From positions 62,001 through 126,000 of the forward strand of contig NZ_QEWO01000002.1 in NCBI RefSeq assembly GCF_003402235.1: 64,000 nucleotides of DNA, given 5' to 3'. The notes under the pieces were generated by a model. The model had not been told where the DNA came from, did not search any database, and was given only the letters and a program-made list of their open reading frames with translations. The stretch comes from Parahaliea mediterranea. GTDB taxonomy: Bacteria > Pseudomonadota > Gammaproteobacteria > Pseudomonadales > Halieaceae. Positions 25,730-37,822 of this stretch are shown in pieces; position 1 is the stretch's first letter, and each line of letters begins with the position of its first letter. A program made the translations under genes and the position numbers.

Positions 25730-25751
25730 GGGGCCGCGCCTGCGCGGCCCC
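25730..25751 (-). terminator. Strong GC hairpin after pstS, probable processing or attenuation site
   Basis: GGGGCCGCGC and GCGCGGCCCC form a 10-bp perfect stem with a 2-nt spacer, 15 bp past the pstS stop. No T-run follows. It is more likely an mRNA stabiliser or partial terminator that raises pstS levels over pstCAB than a full stop. Confidence 0.6.
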
Positions 25752-25766
25752 TCCAGCACGCCCTGC

Positions 25767-26735
25767 TTACAGGCCGAGTTGTGCACTGAAGCGCTCAACC
25801 ACCGCGGCCGGCAGCGGTATGTACCCGTCCTTGAGCACCACTTCCTGCCCCTGGCGCGAGAACACCAGGCGCACAAACTCTCGCTCCAGCGGCGACAGGG
25901 CCTTGTTCGGCGCCTTGTTGATGTACACATACAGGAAGCGCGACAGCGGGTAGTCGCCGGTCACGGCGTTCTCCGGGGTGGCTTCTACGGTTTGGCCGCC
26001 GGGCTTTTTGCTGAGGGGCACAGCCCGCACGCTGGAGGTTTTATAGCCGATACCCGAGTAGCCGATGCCGTTGATGGAGGTGGATACCGATTGCACCACC
26101 GATGCCGAACCCGGCTGTTCGTTGACGGTGTTCTTGAAGTCGCCCTTGCACAGCGCCTCTTCCTTGAAGTAGCCGTAGGTGCCGGATACGGAGTTGCGGC
26201 CGAACAGCTGCATGTCGCGGGAGGCCCATGCCCCCTCTAGCCCCAGGCCACCCCAGCGGCTGACATCATCGCCGCGCCCGCAGCGGCGGGTGGATGAGAA
26301 AACGGCATCCACATCGGCAATAGACATCCCGGCGATGGGGTTGTCCTTGTGCACGTACACCGCCAGGGCATCAATGGCCACCGGCACAGCGGTGGGCTTG
26401 TAGCCAAAGCGGGTCTCGAAGGCCTCGATTTCCTTGTCCTTCATTTTGCGGCTCATGGGGCCGAGGTTGGCAGTGCCTTCGGTGAGGGCGGGCGGCGCGG
26501 TGGAGGAACCGGCAGCCTGGATCTGGATGTTCACGTTAGGGTAGGCCCGCTTGAATTCCTCGGCCCACAGGGTCATCAGGTTAGCCAGGGTATCGGAGCC
26601 AATGCTGGACAGGTTGCCGGACACTCCGCTGGCCACCTGATAGTCGGGCAGCGCCGGGTCCACATCCGCGGCGGCGGGAAGTGCGTTTACCAGGCCGAGG
26701 CCAACGACGGTCAGGGCGGCTTTGATCAGTTTCAT
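25767..26735 (-). CDS. pstS: Phosphate-binding periplasmic protein
   Basis: Substrate-binding protein of the Pst importer, about 322 residues. It has a signal peptide ([23 protein letters not shown], cleavage about residue 23), then the PstS pattern [34 protein letters not shown] and [14 protein letters not shown] for phosphate contacts. I prefer the ATG at 26735 over the GTG two codons earlier, since GGAG lies 5 bp before this ATG and would be too close to the GTG. A Pho box lies 48 bp upstream. It belongs to the PstS type with a short, SphX-like sequence rather than the E. coli form. Confidence 0.96.
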   Translation of the reverse strand: MKLIKAALTVVGLGLVNALPAAADVDPALPDYQVASGVSGNLSSIGSDTLANLMTLWAEEFKRAYPNVNIQIQAAGSSTAPPALTEGTANLGPMSRKMKDKEIEAFETRFGYKPTAVPVAIDALAVYVHKDNPIAGMSIADVDAVFSSTRRCGRGDDVSRWGGLGLEGAWASRDMQLFGRNSVSGTYGYFKEEALCKGDFKNTVNEQPGSASVVQSVSTSINGIGYSGIGYKTSSVRAVPLSKKPGGQTVEATPENAVTGDYPLSRFLYVYINKAPNKALSPLEREFVRLVFSRQGQEVVLKDGYIPLPAAVVERFSAQLGL

Positions 26736-26783
26736 GTTCACTCCAGGGCCGTATTCGGGTGGCGCCTACGTTAATCGCCAATT

Positions 26784-26813
26784 GTGACAGTTTTATGACA
26801 TTTCCATGTACAG
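26784..26813 (-). promoter_or_regulatory. Pho box of pstSCAB-phoU
   Basis: On the minus strand ATGTCATAAAACTGTCAC matches the 18-bp PhoB consensus at all but one position, and a further half-unit CTGTACAT lies 11 bp upstream. It sits between phoR and pstS. Confidence 0.85.
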
Positions 26814-26834
26814 GAAAAATAAGCGGGCAACGCC

Positions 26835-28112
26835 CTAGGCCGGCTTGAACAGCAGGGTGAACGTGCTGCCCTGGCCGGGTCGGCTGGCAATCTCCAGCCG
26901 CGCCTGGTGCGAGGCCGCCACATGCTTGACGATGGCCAGGCCAAGCCCGGTGCCCCCGGTCTGGGACGAGCGGCTGTCATCCACCCGGTAGAAGCGCTCG
27001 GTCAGCCGCGGCAGGTGGCTCTCGGCAATACCGATGCCGCGATCTTCCACCGACAGGGCCAGGCCGCCCTCCTTCGCCTGCCAGCGCACCGTCACCGGCT
27101 GCTCCTCGGCGCTGTATTTGAAGGCGTTGATCACCAGGTTGGAAATAGCGCTGTGCAGCTCGCGGTAATCCCCCAGCACCTGGCCGTTGCTGTCCAGCTG
27201 CAGGTTCAGCTGACGCCCCGGGTGGGAGGTCTGCATTTCATCCTGCAGTTCCTGCAGCAGGGCCGCCACGTCCAACCGCTCGTGCTTGGGCTGGCTTTCC
27301 ACGCTCTCGATGCGCGACAGCCAGAGCAGATCCTTGAGCAGGTTTTCCATGCGCTGGGCCTGCTGGTCCATCTGCTGCAGGGGGCGCACGTAACGCGGCT
27401 CAAGCTGGCTGGCGTTGGCGAGGATGGTTTCCAGGTAGCCCTTGATGACCGTGAGCGGGGTGCGCAATTCGTGAGACACATTGCCGACAAAATCCCGCCG
27501 CATCTGCTCCAACTGGGCCATTTTGGTGATGTCGCGCACGAACACCAGGCGGTCGCCGGCGCCGAAGGGGGTCACTTCAATCTGGCAGATGCGCCGTTTG
27601 TCGCCCCCCAGCTCCAGTTGCAGCGGCTCGCTGTAGTTTTCCGCCAGAAAATACTTGTGAAAGGCCGGAATACGCAGCAGGTTCAGCAGGGCCTGGCCCC
27701 GGTCGCGTGGAAATTGCAGCCCCAGCATATGCTGGGCCGCGGTGTTGCTCCATTCAATGGCGCCACCCTTGGTGACCATGACCACCCCGTCGCGCATGGC
27801 GGCGAAGGAATCCTGCAGGTACTCCACGGTGGATTGCAGGCGGGCGTAGTTCTCCCGGTTGCGGCGCTGCAGGTGGTGAATTTCATCAAACACCTCACCC
27901 CAGATGCCCATGCCCTCGGGAGCCTGCTGCTCCGGGTCCTGCAGCCAGCGGTGAATCATCAGCAACTGGCGCAGCCAGTAGATGGTGACCGCCACCAGCG
28001 CCAGCGACACCCCCAGCCAGGGTCGGCCAAACAACCAGCCGATACCACCGCCGGCAACAATCAAAAGGCCAAGCCGCTGGAGCTCCAGCAGCCAGCCACC
28101 CGGCACTCTCAC
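26835..28112 (-). CDS. phoR: Phosphate regulon sensor histidine kinase
   Basis: Membrane sensor kinase of 425 residues. It has two N-terminal membrane segments (about 12-28 and 34-52), a PAS domain (about 100-195, FAAMRDGVVMVTKGGAIEWSN), the phosphoacceptor His214 in FVGNVSHELRTPL, and the ATPase domain with N box NLVINAFKYS, DRGIGI and GGTGLGLAIVKH. It phosphorylates PhoB when phosphate is scarce. The start is GTG, overlapping the phoB stop by four bases (GTGA). Confidence 0.97.
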   Translation of the reverse strand: MRVPGGWLLELQRLGLLIVAGGGIGWLFGRPWLGVSLALVAVTIYWLRQLLMIHRWLQDPEQQAPEGMGIWGEVFDEIHHLQRRNRENYARLQSTVEYLQDSFAAMRDGVVMVTKGGAIEWSNTAAQHMLGLQFPRDRGQALLNLLRIPAFHKYFLAENYSEPLQLELGGDKRRICQIEVTPFGAGDRLVFVRDITKMAQLEQMRRDFVGNVSHELRTPLTVIKGYLETILANASQLEPRYVRPLQQMDQQAQRMENLLKDLLWLSRIESVESQPKHERLDVAALLQELQDEMQTSHPGRQLNLQLDSNGQVLGDYRELHSAISNLVINAFKYSAEEQPVTVRWQAKEGGLALSVEDRGIGIAESHLPRLTERFYRVDDSRSSQTGGTGLGLAIVKHVAASHQARLEIASRPGQGSTFTLLFKPA

Positions 28113-28819
28113 CGTGCAGCAACTCCCCGGCTGGAGAAGCGGTAGCCCGTGCCGCGCACGGTCTGAATCAGGTCGCTGTAGTCATGCTCGCCGGTTTGCA
28201 GGGCCTTGCGCAGGCGCCGGATGTGTACATCTACGGTGCGCTCTTCCACGTAGACGTTGGCGCCCCACACCTGGTCCAGCAGTTGGTTGCGGGTGTAGGC
28301 CCGTTCCGGGTGAGACATAAAAAACTGCAGCAGGTTGAACTCCGTGGGCCCCATATCCACCGGCTCGTCGGCCAGGAAGATGCGGCGGCTTTCGCCGTCC
28401 AGCACCAGGTCGGCCACCTGGATGCGATCTTCATCGTCGCCACCGGCCACCCGGCGCAGCAGGGCCTTGATGCGGGCAATCAGTTCCCGCGGGGCAAAGG
28501 GTTTGGTGATGTAGTCATCAGCGCCCACATCCAGCCCCTGGATCACATTATCCTCTGCGGTTTTGGCGGTGAGCATGATAACGGGAATGTCCTTGGTGGT
28601 GTCATTGCGCTTGAGGCGGCGCAGCAACTCCAGCCCGCTGCCCCCCGGCAGCATCCAGTCCAGCAGAACGATGTCGGGACGGTCATCCACTACGCGGGTG
28701 AAGGCCTCGTGGATATTCTCCGCTTCCAGGCAGCGAAACTCGGCGATTTCCAGCGCCATACGCAGCATGTCGCGAATGGCGAATTCATCGTCGACGATCA
28801 GCACCTTGCGTTCATTCAT
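28109..28819 (-). CDS. phoB: Phosphate regulon response regulator
   Basis: OmpR-type activator of the Pho regulon, 236 residues. The receiver domain has the acidic pair Asp10-Asp11, the phosphoacceptor Asp54 (VLLDWMLPGGSG) and the conserved lysine in VIMLTAKTAED. The C-terminal winged helix (about 135-230) ends in the recognition segment VDVHIRRLRKAL. A Pho box upstream suggests autoregulation. It is the first gene of phoBR. Confidence 0.98.
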   Translation of the reverse strand: MNERKVLIVDDEFAIRDMLRMALEIAEFRCLEAENIHEAFTRVVDDRPDIVLLDWMLPGGSGLELLRRLKRNDTTKDIPVIMLTAKTAEDNVIQGLDVGADDYITKPFAPRELIARIKALLRRVAGGDDEDRIQVADLVLDGESRRIFLADEPVDMGPTEFNLLQFFMSHPERAYTRNQLLDQVWGANVYVEERTVDVHIRRLRKALQTGEHDYSDLIQTVRGTGYRFSSRGVAAR

Positions 28820-28855
28820 TGGTCATACATCCCTGATAGCTCCCGAGTGAGGAGC

Positions 28856-28891
28856 CTATTAGATGATGGAATTATGACAATGTTATGACAG
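28856..28891 (-). promoter_or_regulatory. Pho box and -10 element of phoBR
   Basis: On the minus strand CTGTCAT-AACA-TTGTCAT (28891-28874) matches the PhoB consensus closely. A TAATAG -10 candidate (28861-28856) starts 12 bp after it, the spacing expected for PhoB-dependent promoters without a -35 box. Confidence 0.8.
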
Positions 28892-28983
28892 CCCCGGCAA
28901 TTGCGCGGCACGGGGCACCCACACGGGTGAAAATCGGCCCGGGCGGTGCTCCCTGGTTGCAGGTGCCTGGTTGCCGGTGCCTG

Positions 28984-30036
28984 CTAACGCAGGCTGGCGT
29001 TGATGTTCTGCAACACCTTGTCGCCGGGGCACAGGTCTTCCTCGGCCAGGGTGTTCAGCGGCCGGCGACTGGTTTCCAGCACCTCGTGCAGGTCGCGGGA
29101 GTCCTTGTCCATGTAGATCAGGCCGGTGAGAATCTGGCCGGAACTGCGATAGCGCTCCAGCGCCATCATGGCCGAGCTGCGACAGAAGGGATCGAGCTCC
29201 TCCGACAGCTTGTGCAGGTGCAGCACCGAGCCGTCGTGCATGGTGACCTCCTGGCTCTGCCCCGGCGGGTAGCTGGTGGTGATCTCCTCGCGCATGGGTA
29301 CAAAATCCACCGTGCCGGTGGCCGCCGCGTGCTCGCGCACAAACTCATAGCTCTTGGTGGAGGCGGTGTTGTTGTTGAAGGTCACACACGGCGAAACCAC
29401 ATCGATCAGGGCAAAGCCCCGATGGCTCATCGCCGCCTTGATCAGCGGCACCAGCTGCTCCTTGTCGCCGGAGAAGGAGCGCGCCACAAAGGTGGCGCCA
29501 AGCTGCAGCGCCAGGCCCGGCAGGTCGATGGCGCCAAAGGGATTGGGGTCGCCCTTCTTGCTGGCGGAGCCCTCGTCGGCGGTGGCCGAATCCTGCCCCT
29601 TGGTGAGGCCGTAGCAACCGTTGTTCATGACGATGTAAACCATGTTCAGGTTGCGGCGAATGGCGTGGGTAAACTGCCCCATGCCGATGGAGGCGGTGTC
29701 GCCATCCCCGGAGACGCCGAGATACAGCAGGTCGCGGTTGGCCATGGCGGCACCGGTGACCACCGAGGGCATGCGCCCGTGCACCGAATTAAAGCCGTGG
29801 GATTTACCCAGGAAATAGGTCGGCGACTTCGACGAGCAGCCAATGCCGGATAGTTTGGCGATTTTGTGGGGCTCCAGTGACAGCTCGTGGCAGGCGCGCA
29901 CGATAGAGCCGGAAATGGAGTCGTGCCCACAGCCAGCGCAAAGGGTGGAAATGGAGCCTTCGTAATCGGCGCGGGTATAGCCCAGCTCGTTGCGCGGCAG
30001 TTCGGGGTGGCGGAACTTGGGTACCTGATAACTCAT
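28984..30036 (-). CDS. korB: 2-oxoacid:ferredoxin oxidoreductase beta subunit (2-oxoglutarate type)
   Basis: TPP- and FeS-binding subunit, 350 residues. It carries the early cluster cysteines in TLCAGCGHDS, GIGCSSKSPTYF, the TPP motif GVSGDGDTASIGMGQ with the NNGCYGLTKGQ ending, and SPCVTFNNN. This is the KorB subfamily, which with KorA oxidises 2-oxoglutarate to succinyl-CoA and reduces ferredoxin, or runs in reverse. It lies 3 bp after korA and is the last gene of the operon. Confidence 0.93.
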   Translation of the reverse strand: MSYQVPKFRHPELPRNELGYTRADYEGSISTLCAGCGHDSISGSIVRACHELSLEPHKIAKLSGIGCSSKSPTYFLGKSHGFNSVHGRMPSVVTGAAMANRDLLYLGVSGDGDTASIGMGQFTHAIRRNLNMVYIVMNNGCYGLTKGQDSATADEGSASKKGDPNPFGAIDLPGLALQLGATFVARSFSGDKEQLVPLIKAAMSHRGFALIDVVSPCVTFNNNTASTKSYEFVREHAAATGTVDFVPMREEITTSYPPGQSQEVTMHDGSVLHLHKLSEELDPFCRSSAMMALERYRSSGQILTGLIYMDKDSRDLHEVLETSRRPLNTLAEEDLCPGDKVLQNINASLR

Positions 30037-30039
30037 TGC

Positions 30040-31893
30040 TTATTCTCCATTGCCAACAACGCGCTCGCGGCGCAGCGGGGTCACATTGTGACCGGGCATC
30101 TGCATCAGGATCTGCTTGCGGATATTGCGGGCGCTGATGGGCGTGCCGTCGAAGCACAGTACCGACTTGAGTTTGTCCGGCCCCAGCTCAAACTCCGCCA
30201 TCAGCAGGGTGCGCAACTGGGCGTCGCGGTTTTGCTCGATCACAAACACCCGCTCGTGCTCGTGCAGGAAGGCCTCCACCTCGTCGTTGAAGGGGAAGGC
30301 GCGCACGCGCATGGCATTCACGTGAATGCCATCCTCGGCCAGGTAATCCATAGCCTCGCGGGACGACTCTTCACTGGTGCCGTAGTACAGCAGTGCGGTG
30401 TCGGTGGCCTGCTTGCTGCGCACCACCTCGGGCTTGGGAACGTATTCCTTGATGGTCTCCCACTTGGCCATCAACCGGTGCATGTTCTTCTCGTACTCCT
30501 CACCGCGCTCGGTGTACACGGCGTACTCGTCGCGACTGGTGCCACGGGTAAAGAAGGCGCCCTTCTCCGGGTGGGTGCCCGGATAGGTGCGATAGCAGAT
30601 GGCGTCGCCGTCCACATCCAGGTAGCGACCGTAGCGCTCGATCTTGTCCAGATCTTCTGCCGACAGCACCTTGCCGCGGTCGTACCTGCGCTCGTCATCC
30701 CAGTGCAGGGGCTCGGACATATTATCGTTCATGCCAAGGTCGAGGTCGGTCATGAGGATGATCGGCGTCTGCAGACGCTCGGCGAGGTCGAAGGACGCCG
30801 CCCCCATGTCGAAGCACTCCTTGGGCGTTGCCGGAAACAGCAGCACCTGCTTGGTATCGCCGTGGGAGGCGTAAGCCGCCGACAGCACGTCGGACTGCTG
30901 GGTGCGGGTGGGCATGCCAGTGGAGGGGCCTGCCCGCTGCACATCAAACAGCACAGTGGGTATCTCGGCGAAATAGGCCAGGCCCAGGAATTCGCTCATC
31001 AATGACAGGCCGGGGCCGCTGGTGGCGGTAAAGGCGCGGGCGCCGTTCCAGCTGGCGCCAATCACCATGCCCATGGCGGCCAGCTCATCCTCGGCCTGAA
31101 CGATGGCGTAATTGCGCGCGCCCGTGCCCGGGTCGATGCGCAGGCGCTTGGCGTATTTTTCAAAGGCATCCACCACCGAGGTAGACGGCGTGATCGGGTA
31201 CCAGGCCGCCACGGTGGCGCCGCCGTAGATGGCGCCAAGCCCAAGGGCCGTGTTGCCATCCAGCAGGATTTTATCCCCCACCTGGTCGCTGGCGCGCACG
31301 GTGATGCCGATGGGGCACTGCAGGTTGGACTTCACATACTGGTGGCCCAGCTCCAGCGCGTGAATGTTCGGCAGCACCAGTTTTTCCTTGCCCTTGAACT
31401 GGTCACCCACCAGCTGGGTGAGCACGGCAAAATCCATGTCCAGCAGGGCCGCCAGGGCGCCGACGTAAATCACGTTCTTGAACAGTTGGCGCTGGCGCGG
31501 ATCGTCGTACTGCTCATTGCAGATACGGGTCAGCGGCAGGCCGATGATGTTCACGTCATTGCGAATCAGGCGCAGGTCCAGGGGCTTGGTGTCGTCGTAG
31601 ATAAAGTAACCGCCCGGCTCCACCTCTTTGATGTCCTGGGGCATGCTCTGGGGGTTGACCGACACCATGATGTCCACGCCGCCGCGCCGGCCCAGGTAGC
31701 CCTTCTCGCTCACCCGCACTTCGTACCAGGTGGGCAGGCCCTGAATGTTGGAGGGAAAGATGTTCTTCGGGCTGACCGGCAGGCCCATGCGGAACAGGGC
31801 CTTGGCAAACAGGTTGTTGGCGCTGGCGGAGCCGGTGCCATTGACGTTGGCGAACTTGATGACGAATTCGTTGACTGCTTCGAGAGACTTCAT
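30040..31893 (-). CDS. korA: 2-oxoacid:ferredoxin oxidoreductase alpha subunit (fused gamma-alpha)
   Basis: 617-residue subunit with an N-terminal gamma-like domain (about 1-190, FANVNGTGSASANNLFAKALFRMG, RRGGVDIMVSVNPQ) fused to the pyrimidine-binding alpha domain (GGATVAAWYPITPSTSVVDAFEKYA, QAEDELAAMGMVIGASWNGARAFTATSGPGLSLM). This gamma-alpha fusion is the two-subunit KorAB architecture. I start at the ATG at 31893, which overlaps the upstream gene by four bases (ATGA). An upstream extension of the frame lies inside that gene. Confidence 0.93.
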   Translation of the reverse strand: MKSLEAVNEFVIKFANVNGTGSASANNLFAKALFRMGLPVSPKNIFPSNIQGLPTWYEVRVSEKGYLGRRGGVDIMVSVNPQSMPQDIKEVEPGGYFIYDDTKPLDLRLIRNDVNIIGLPLTRICNEQYDDPRQRQLFKNVIYVGALAALLDMDFAVLTQLVGDQFKGKEKLVLPNIHALELGHQYVKSNLQCPIGITVRASDQVGDKILLDGNTALGLGAIYGGATVAAWYPITPSTSVVDAFEKYAKRLRIDPGTGARNYAIVQAEDELAAMGMVIGASWNGARAFTATSGPGLSLMSEFLGLAYFAEIPTVLFDVQRAGPSTGMPTRTQQSDVLSAAYASHGDTKQVLLFPATPKECFDMGAASFDLAERLQTPIILMTDLDLGMNDNMSEPLHWDDERRYDRGKVLSAEDLDKIERYGRYLDVDGDAICYRTYPGTHPEKGAFFTRGTSRDEYAVYTERGEEYEKNMHRLMAKWETIKEYVPKPEVVRSKQATDTALLYYGTSEESSREAMDYLAEDGIHVNAMRVRAFPFNDEVEAFLHEHERVFVIEQNRDAQLRTLLMAEFELGPDKLKSVLCFDGTPISARNIRKQILMQMPGHNVTPLRRERVVGNGE

Positions 31894-33668
31894 GCCGCCT
31901 GCCCCGCTTTGCTGACGTTGTACAGGAACTTCTGCATATCCCAGGCCGTGGTGGGGCAGCGCTCGGCGCACAGGCCGCAGTGCAGGCAGACGTTTTCATC
32001 CTTGACCATCACCCGGGTTGTCGGAAGAGCCTCCGACACGTAGAGATCCTGGGCCAGGTTGCCGGCCGGGGCACTCAGGCGCCCGCGCAGTTCCTGCTCA
32101 TCGCCATTGGCGGTAAAGCTGATGCAGTCCGTGGGGCAGATATCCACGCAGGCGTCGCACTCAATACAGCGGCTTTCCTCGAACACCGTTTGCACGTCGC
32201 AATTCAGGCAGCGCTCGGCTTCTTTGAAGCCCATTTCCTGGTCGAAGCCCAGTTCCACCTCCACCTTGCGATCGCCCAGGGCCTTCTCCAGCGGCGCCAG
32301 CGGCACGATGTAACGCTCGTCGTTCTCCACGGCGTTGTCGTAGCTCCACTCGTGAATGCCCATTTTCTGGCTGATGAGGTTGGTGCGCGGCGCGGGGCGA
32401 TCCTGCACCGATTCACCGCGGCAGAACAGGTCGATGCTCACCGCCGCCTGGTGGCCGTGGGCCACGGCGGTGATAACGTTCTCCGGGCCAAAGGCGGCAT
32501 CGCCACCGAAGAAGATCTTCGGATTGGTGGACTGGAAGCTTGTCTCATCCACCACCGGCATATCCCACTTGTCAAAATCAATGCCGAGGTCGCGCTCAAT
32601 CCACGGGAAGGCGTTTTCCTGGCCGATGGCCATCAGCACATCGTCCGCCTCCATGAACACCCAGTCCTCACCGGTGGGCACCAGGCTGCGCTTGCCGTTG
32701 TCGTCGTACTTGGCCTCCACCTTCTCGAACAGCATGCCCTTGAGCTTGCCGTCCTCGATGACAAATTCCTTCGGCGTGTGGTTGTCGTAGATGGGAATGC
32801 CCTCGTGCATGGCATCCTCTTTTTCCCACGGCGATGCCTTCATGTCGGCAAAGGGGCTGCGCACCACCACGCGCACATCCTCTCCGCCAAGGCGCTTGGA
32901 GGTGCGGCAGCAATCCATGGCGGTATTGCCACCGCCCAGCACCAGCACCTTTTTGCCGATGCTGTCGATGTGCTCAAAGGCCACGCTGGACAGCCAGTCG
33001 ATACCGACGTGCACGGCATCCCCCGCCTCGGCCAGGCCCGGCAATTCGAGCCCCTTGCCACGCGGCGCGCCGGTGCCGACAAAAATGGCATCGTAGCCTT
33101 TGTCGATGATGGATTGCATGCTGGTGACTTCGATGTCGAAGAAAGTCGTCACCCCCATGTCGAGGATGAAGTTCACCTCTTCGTCCAGCACCTGGATGGG
33201 CAGGCGGAAGGAGGGAATCTGGCTGCGCATCATGCCGCCACCGGCAATCTGGTTGTCGTAGATGTCGATGCTGTAGCCCAGCGGCATCAAATCGCGAGCC
33301 ACGGTGAGGGAGGCAGGCCCGGCGCCGATGCAGGCAATGCGCTTGCCGTTTTTCTGCTCCGGGATGGCGGGCATGCGATCGCGCACCTCGCCCTTGTTGT
33401 CGGCGGCCACCCGTTTCAGGCGGCAGATAGCCACCGGCTCCTTTTCTATCCTGCCCCGCCGGCAGGCGGGTTCACAGGGGCGATCACAGGTGCGGCCCAG
33501 CACACCGGGAAACACGTTGGATTCCCAGTTGATCATGTAGGCTTCGGTGTAACGCCGGGCGGCGATCAGGCGAATATATTCGGGTACCGGGGTGTGGGCT
33601 GGACAGGCGTACTGGCAGTCCACCACCTTGTGAAAGTACTCCGGGTTCTTTACATCGGTCGGTTCCAC
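31890..33668 (-). CDS. GltD-like FAD oxidoreductase with ferredoxin domains
   Basis: 592-residue iron-sulfur flavoprotein. The N-terminal part has the GltD cysteine pattern (CQYACPAHTPVPEYIRLI, GRTCDRPCEPACRRG). FAD binding is at ACIGAGPASLTVARDL and NAD(P) binding at VLVLGGGNTAMDCCR; GDAAFGPENVITAVAHG contacts FAD. The C-terminal end adds two [4Fe-4S] clusters (CIECDACVDICPTDC and CLHCGLCAERCP). It is the first gene of the operon with korA and korB, so it probably exchanges electrons between NAD(P)H and ferredoxin for the Kor enzyme. It is not a true glutamate synthase small subunit: no gltB is nearby. GTG start with a distant GGGAG. Confidence 0.88.
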   Translation of the reverse strand: MEPTDVKNPEYFHKVVDCQYACPAHTPVPEYIRLIAARRYTEAYMINWESNVFPGVLGRTCDRPCEPACRRGRIEKEPVAICRLKRVAADNKGEVRDRMPAIPEQKNGKRIACIGAGPASLTVARDLMPLGYSIDIYDNQIAGGGMMRSQIPSFRLPIQVLDEEVNFILDMGVTTFFDIEVTSMQSIIDKGYDAIFVGTGAPRGKGLELPGLAEAGDAVHVGIDWLSSVAFEHIDSIGKKVLVLGGGNTAMDCCRTSKRLGGEDVRVVVRSPFADMKASPWEKEDAMHEGIPIYDNHTPKEFVIEDGKLKGMLFEKVEAKYDDNGKRSLVPTGEDWVFMEADDVLMAIGQENAFPWIERDLGIDFDKWDMPVVDETSFQSTNPKIFFGGDAAFGPENVITAVAHGHQAAVSIDLFCRGESVQDRPAPRTNLISQKMGIHEWSYDNAVENDERYIVPLAPLEKALGDRKVEVELGFDQEMGFKEAERCLNCDVQTVFEESRCIECDACVDICPTDCISFTANGDEQELRGRLSAPAGNLAQDLYVSEALPTTRVMVKDENVCLHCGLCAERCPTTAWDMQKFLYNVSKAGQAA

Positions 33669-33846
33669 AGCAGCGACTTACTCCCGCGCGGGTACAGGGC
33701 CCCGCGTCTATTATTTAGGTCTTTGGAGTTTGTCACAGCTGCCGGGGCTTTTCACCCGCCGCACTCATTCAATTACATGAAAATGCTGTAACGGCGCGGG
33801 TTTGGCGCGGCGCGGGCGGCATATTAAACCGCGCCGGCAGGTGGCT

Positions 33847-37791
<3,945 letters not shown>

Positions 37792-37822
37792 ATCACTCGC
37801 GCCCGTTCTGACTCGATCTCAA

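Noticed and set aside
31980-33791. Open frame of about 600 codons opposite the GltD-like gene
   Set aside because: Antisense; the minus-strand gene has cofactor motifs and operon overlaps that explain the region fully.
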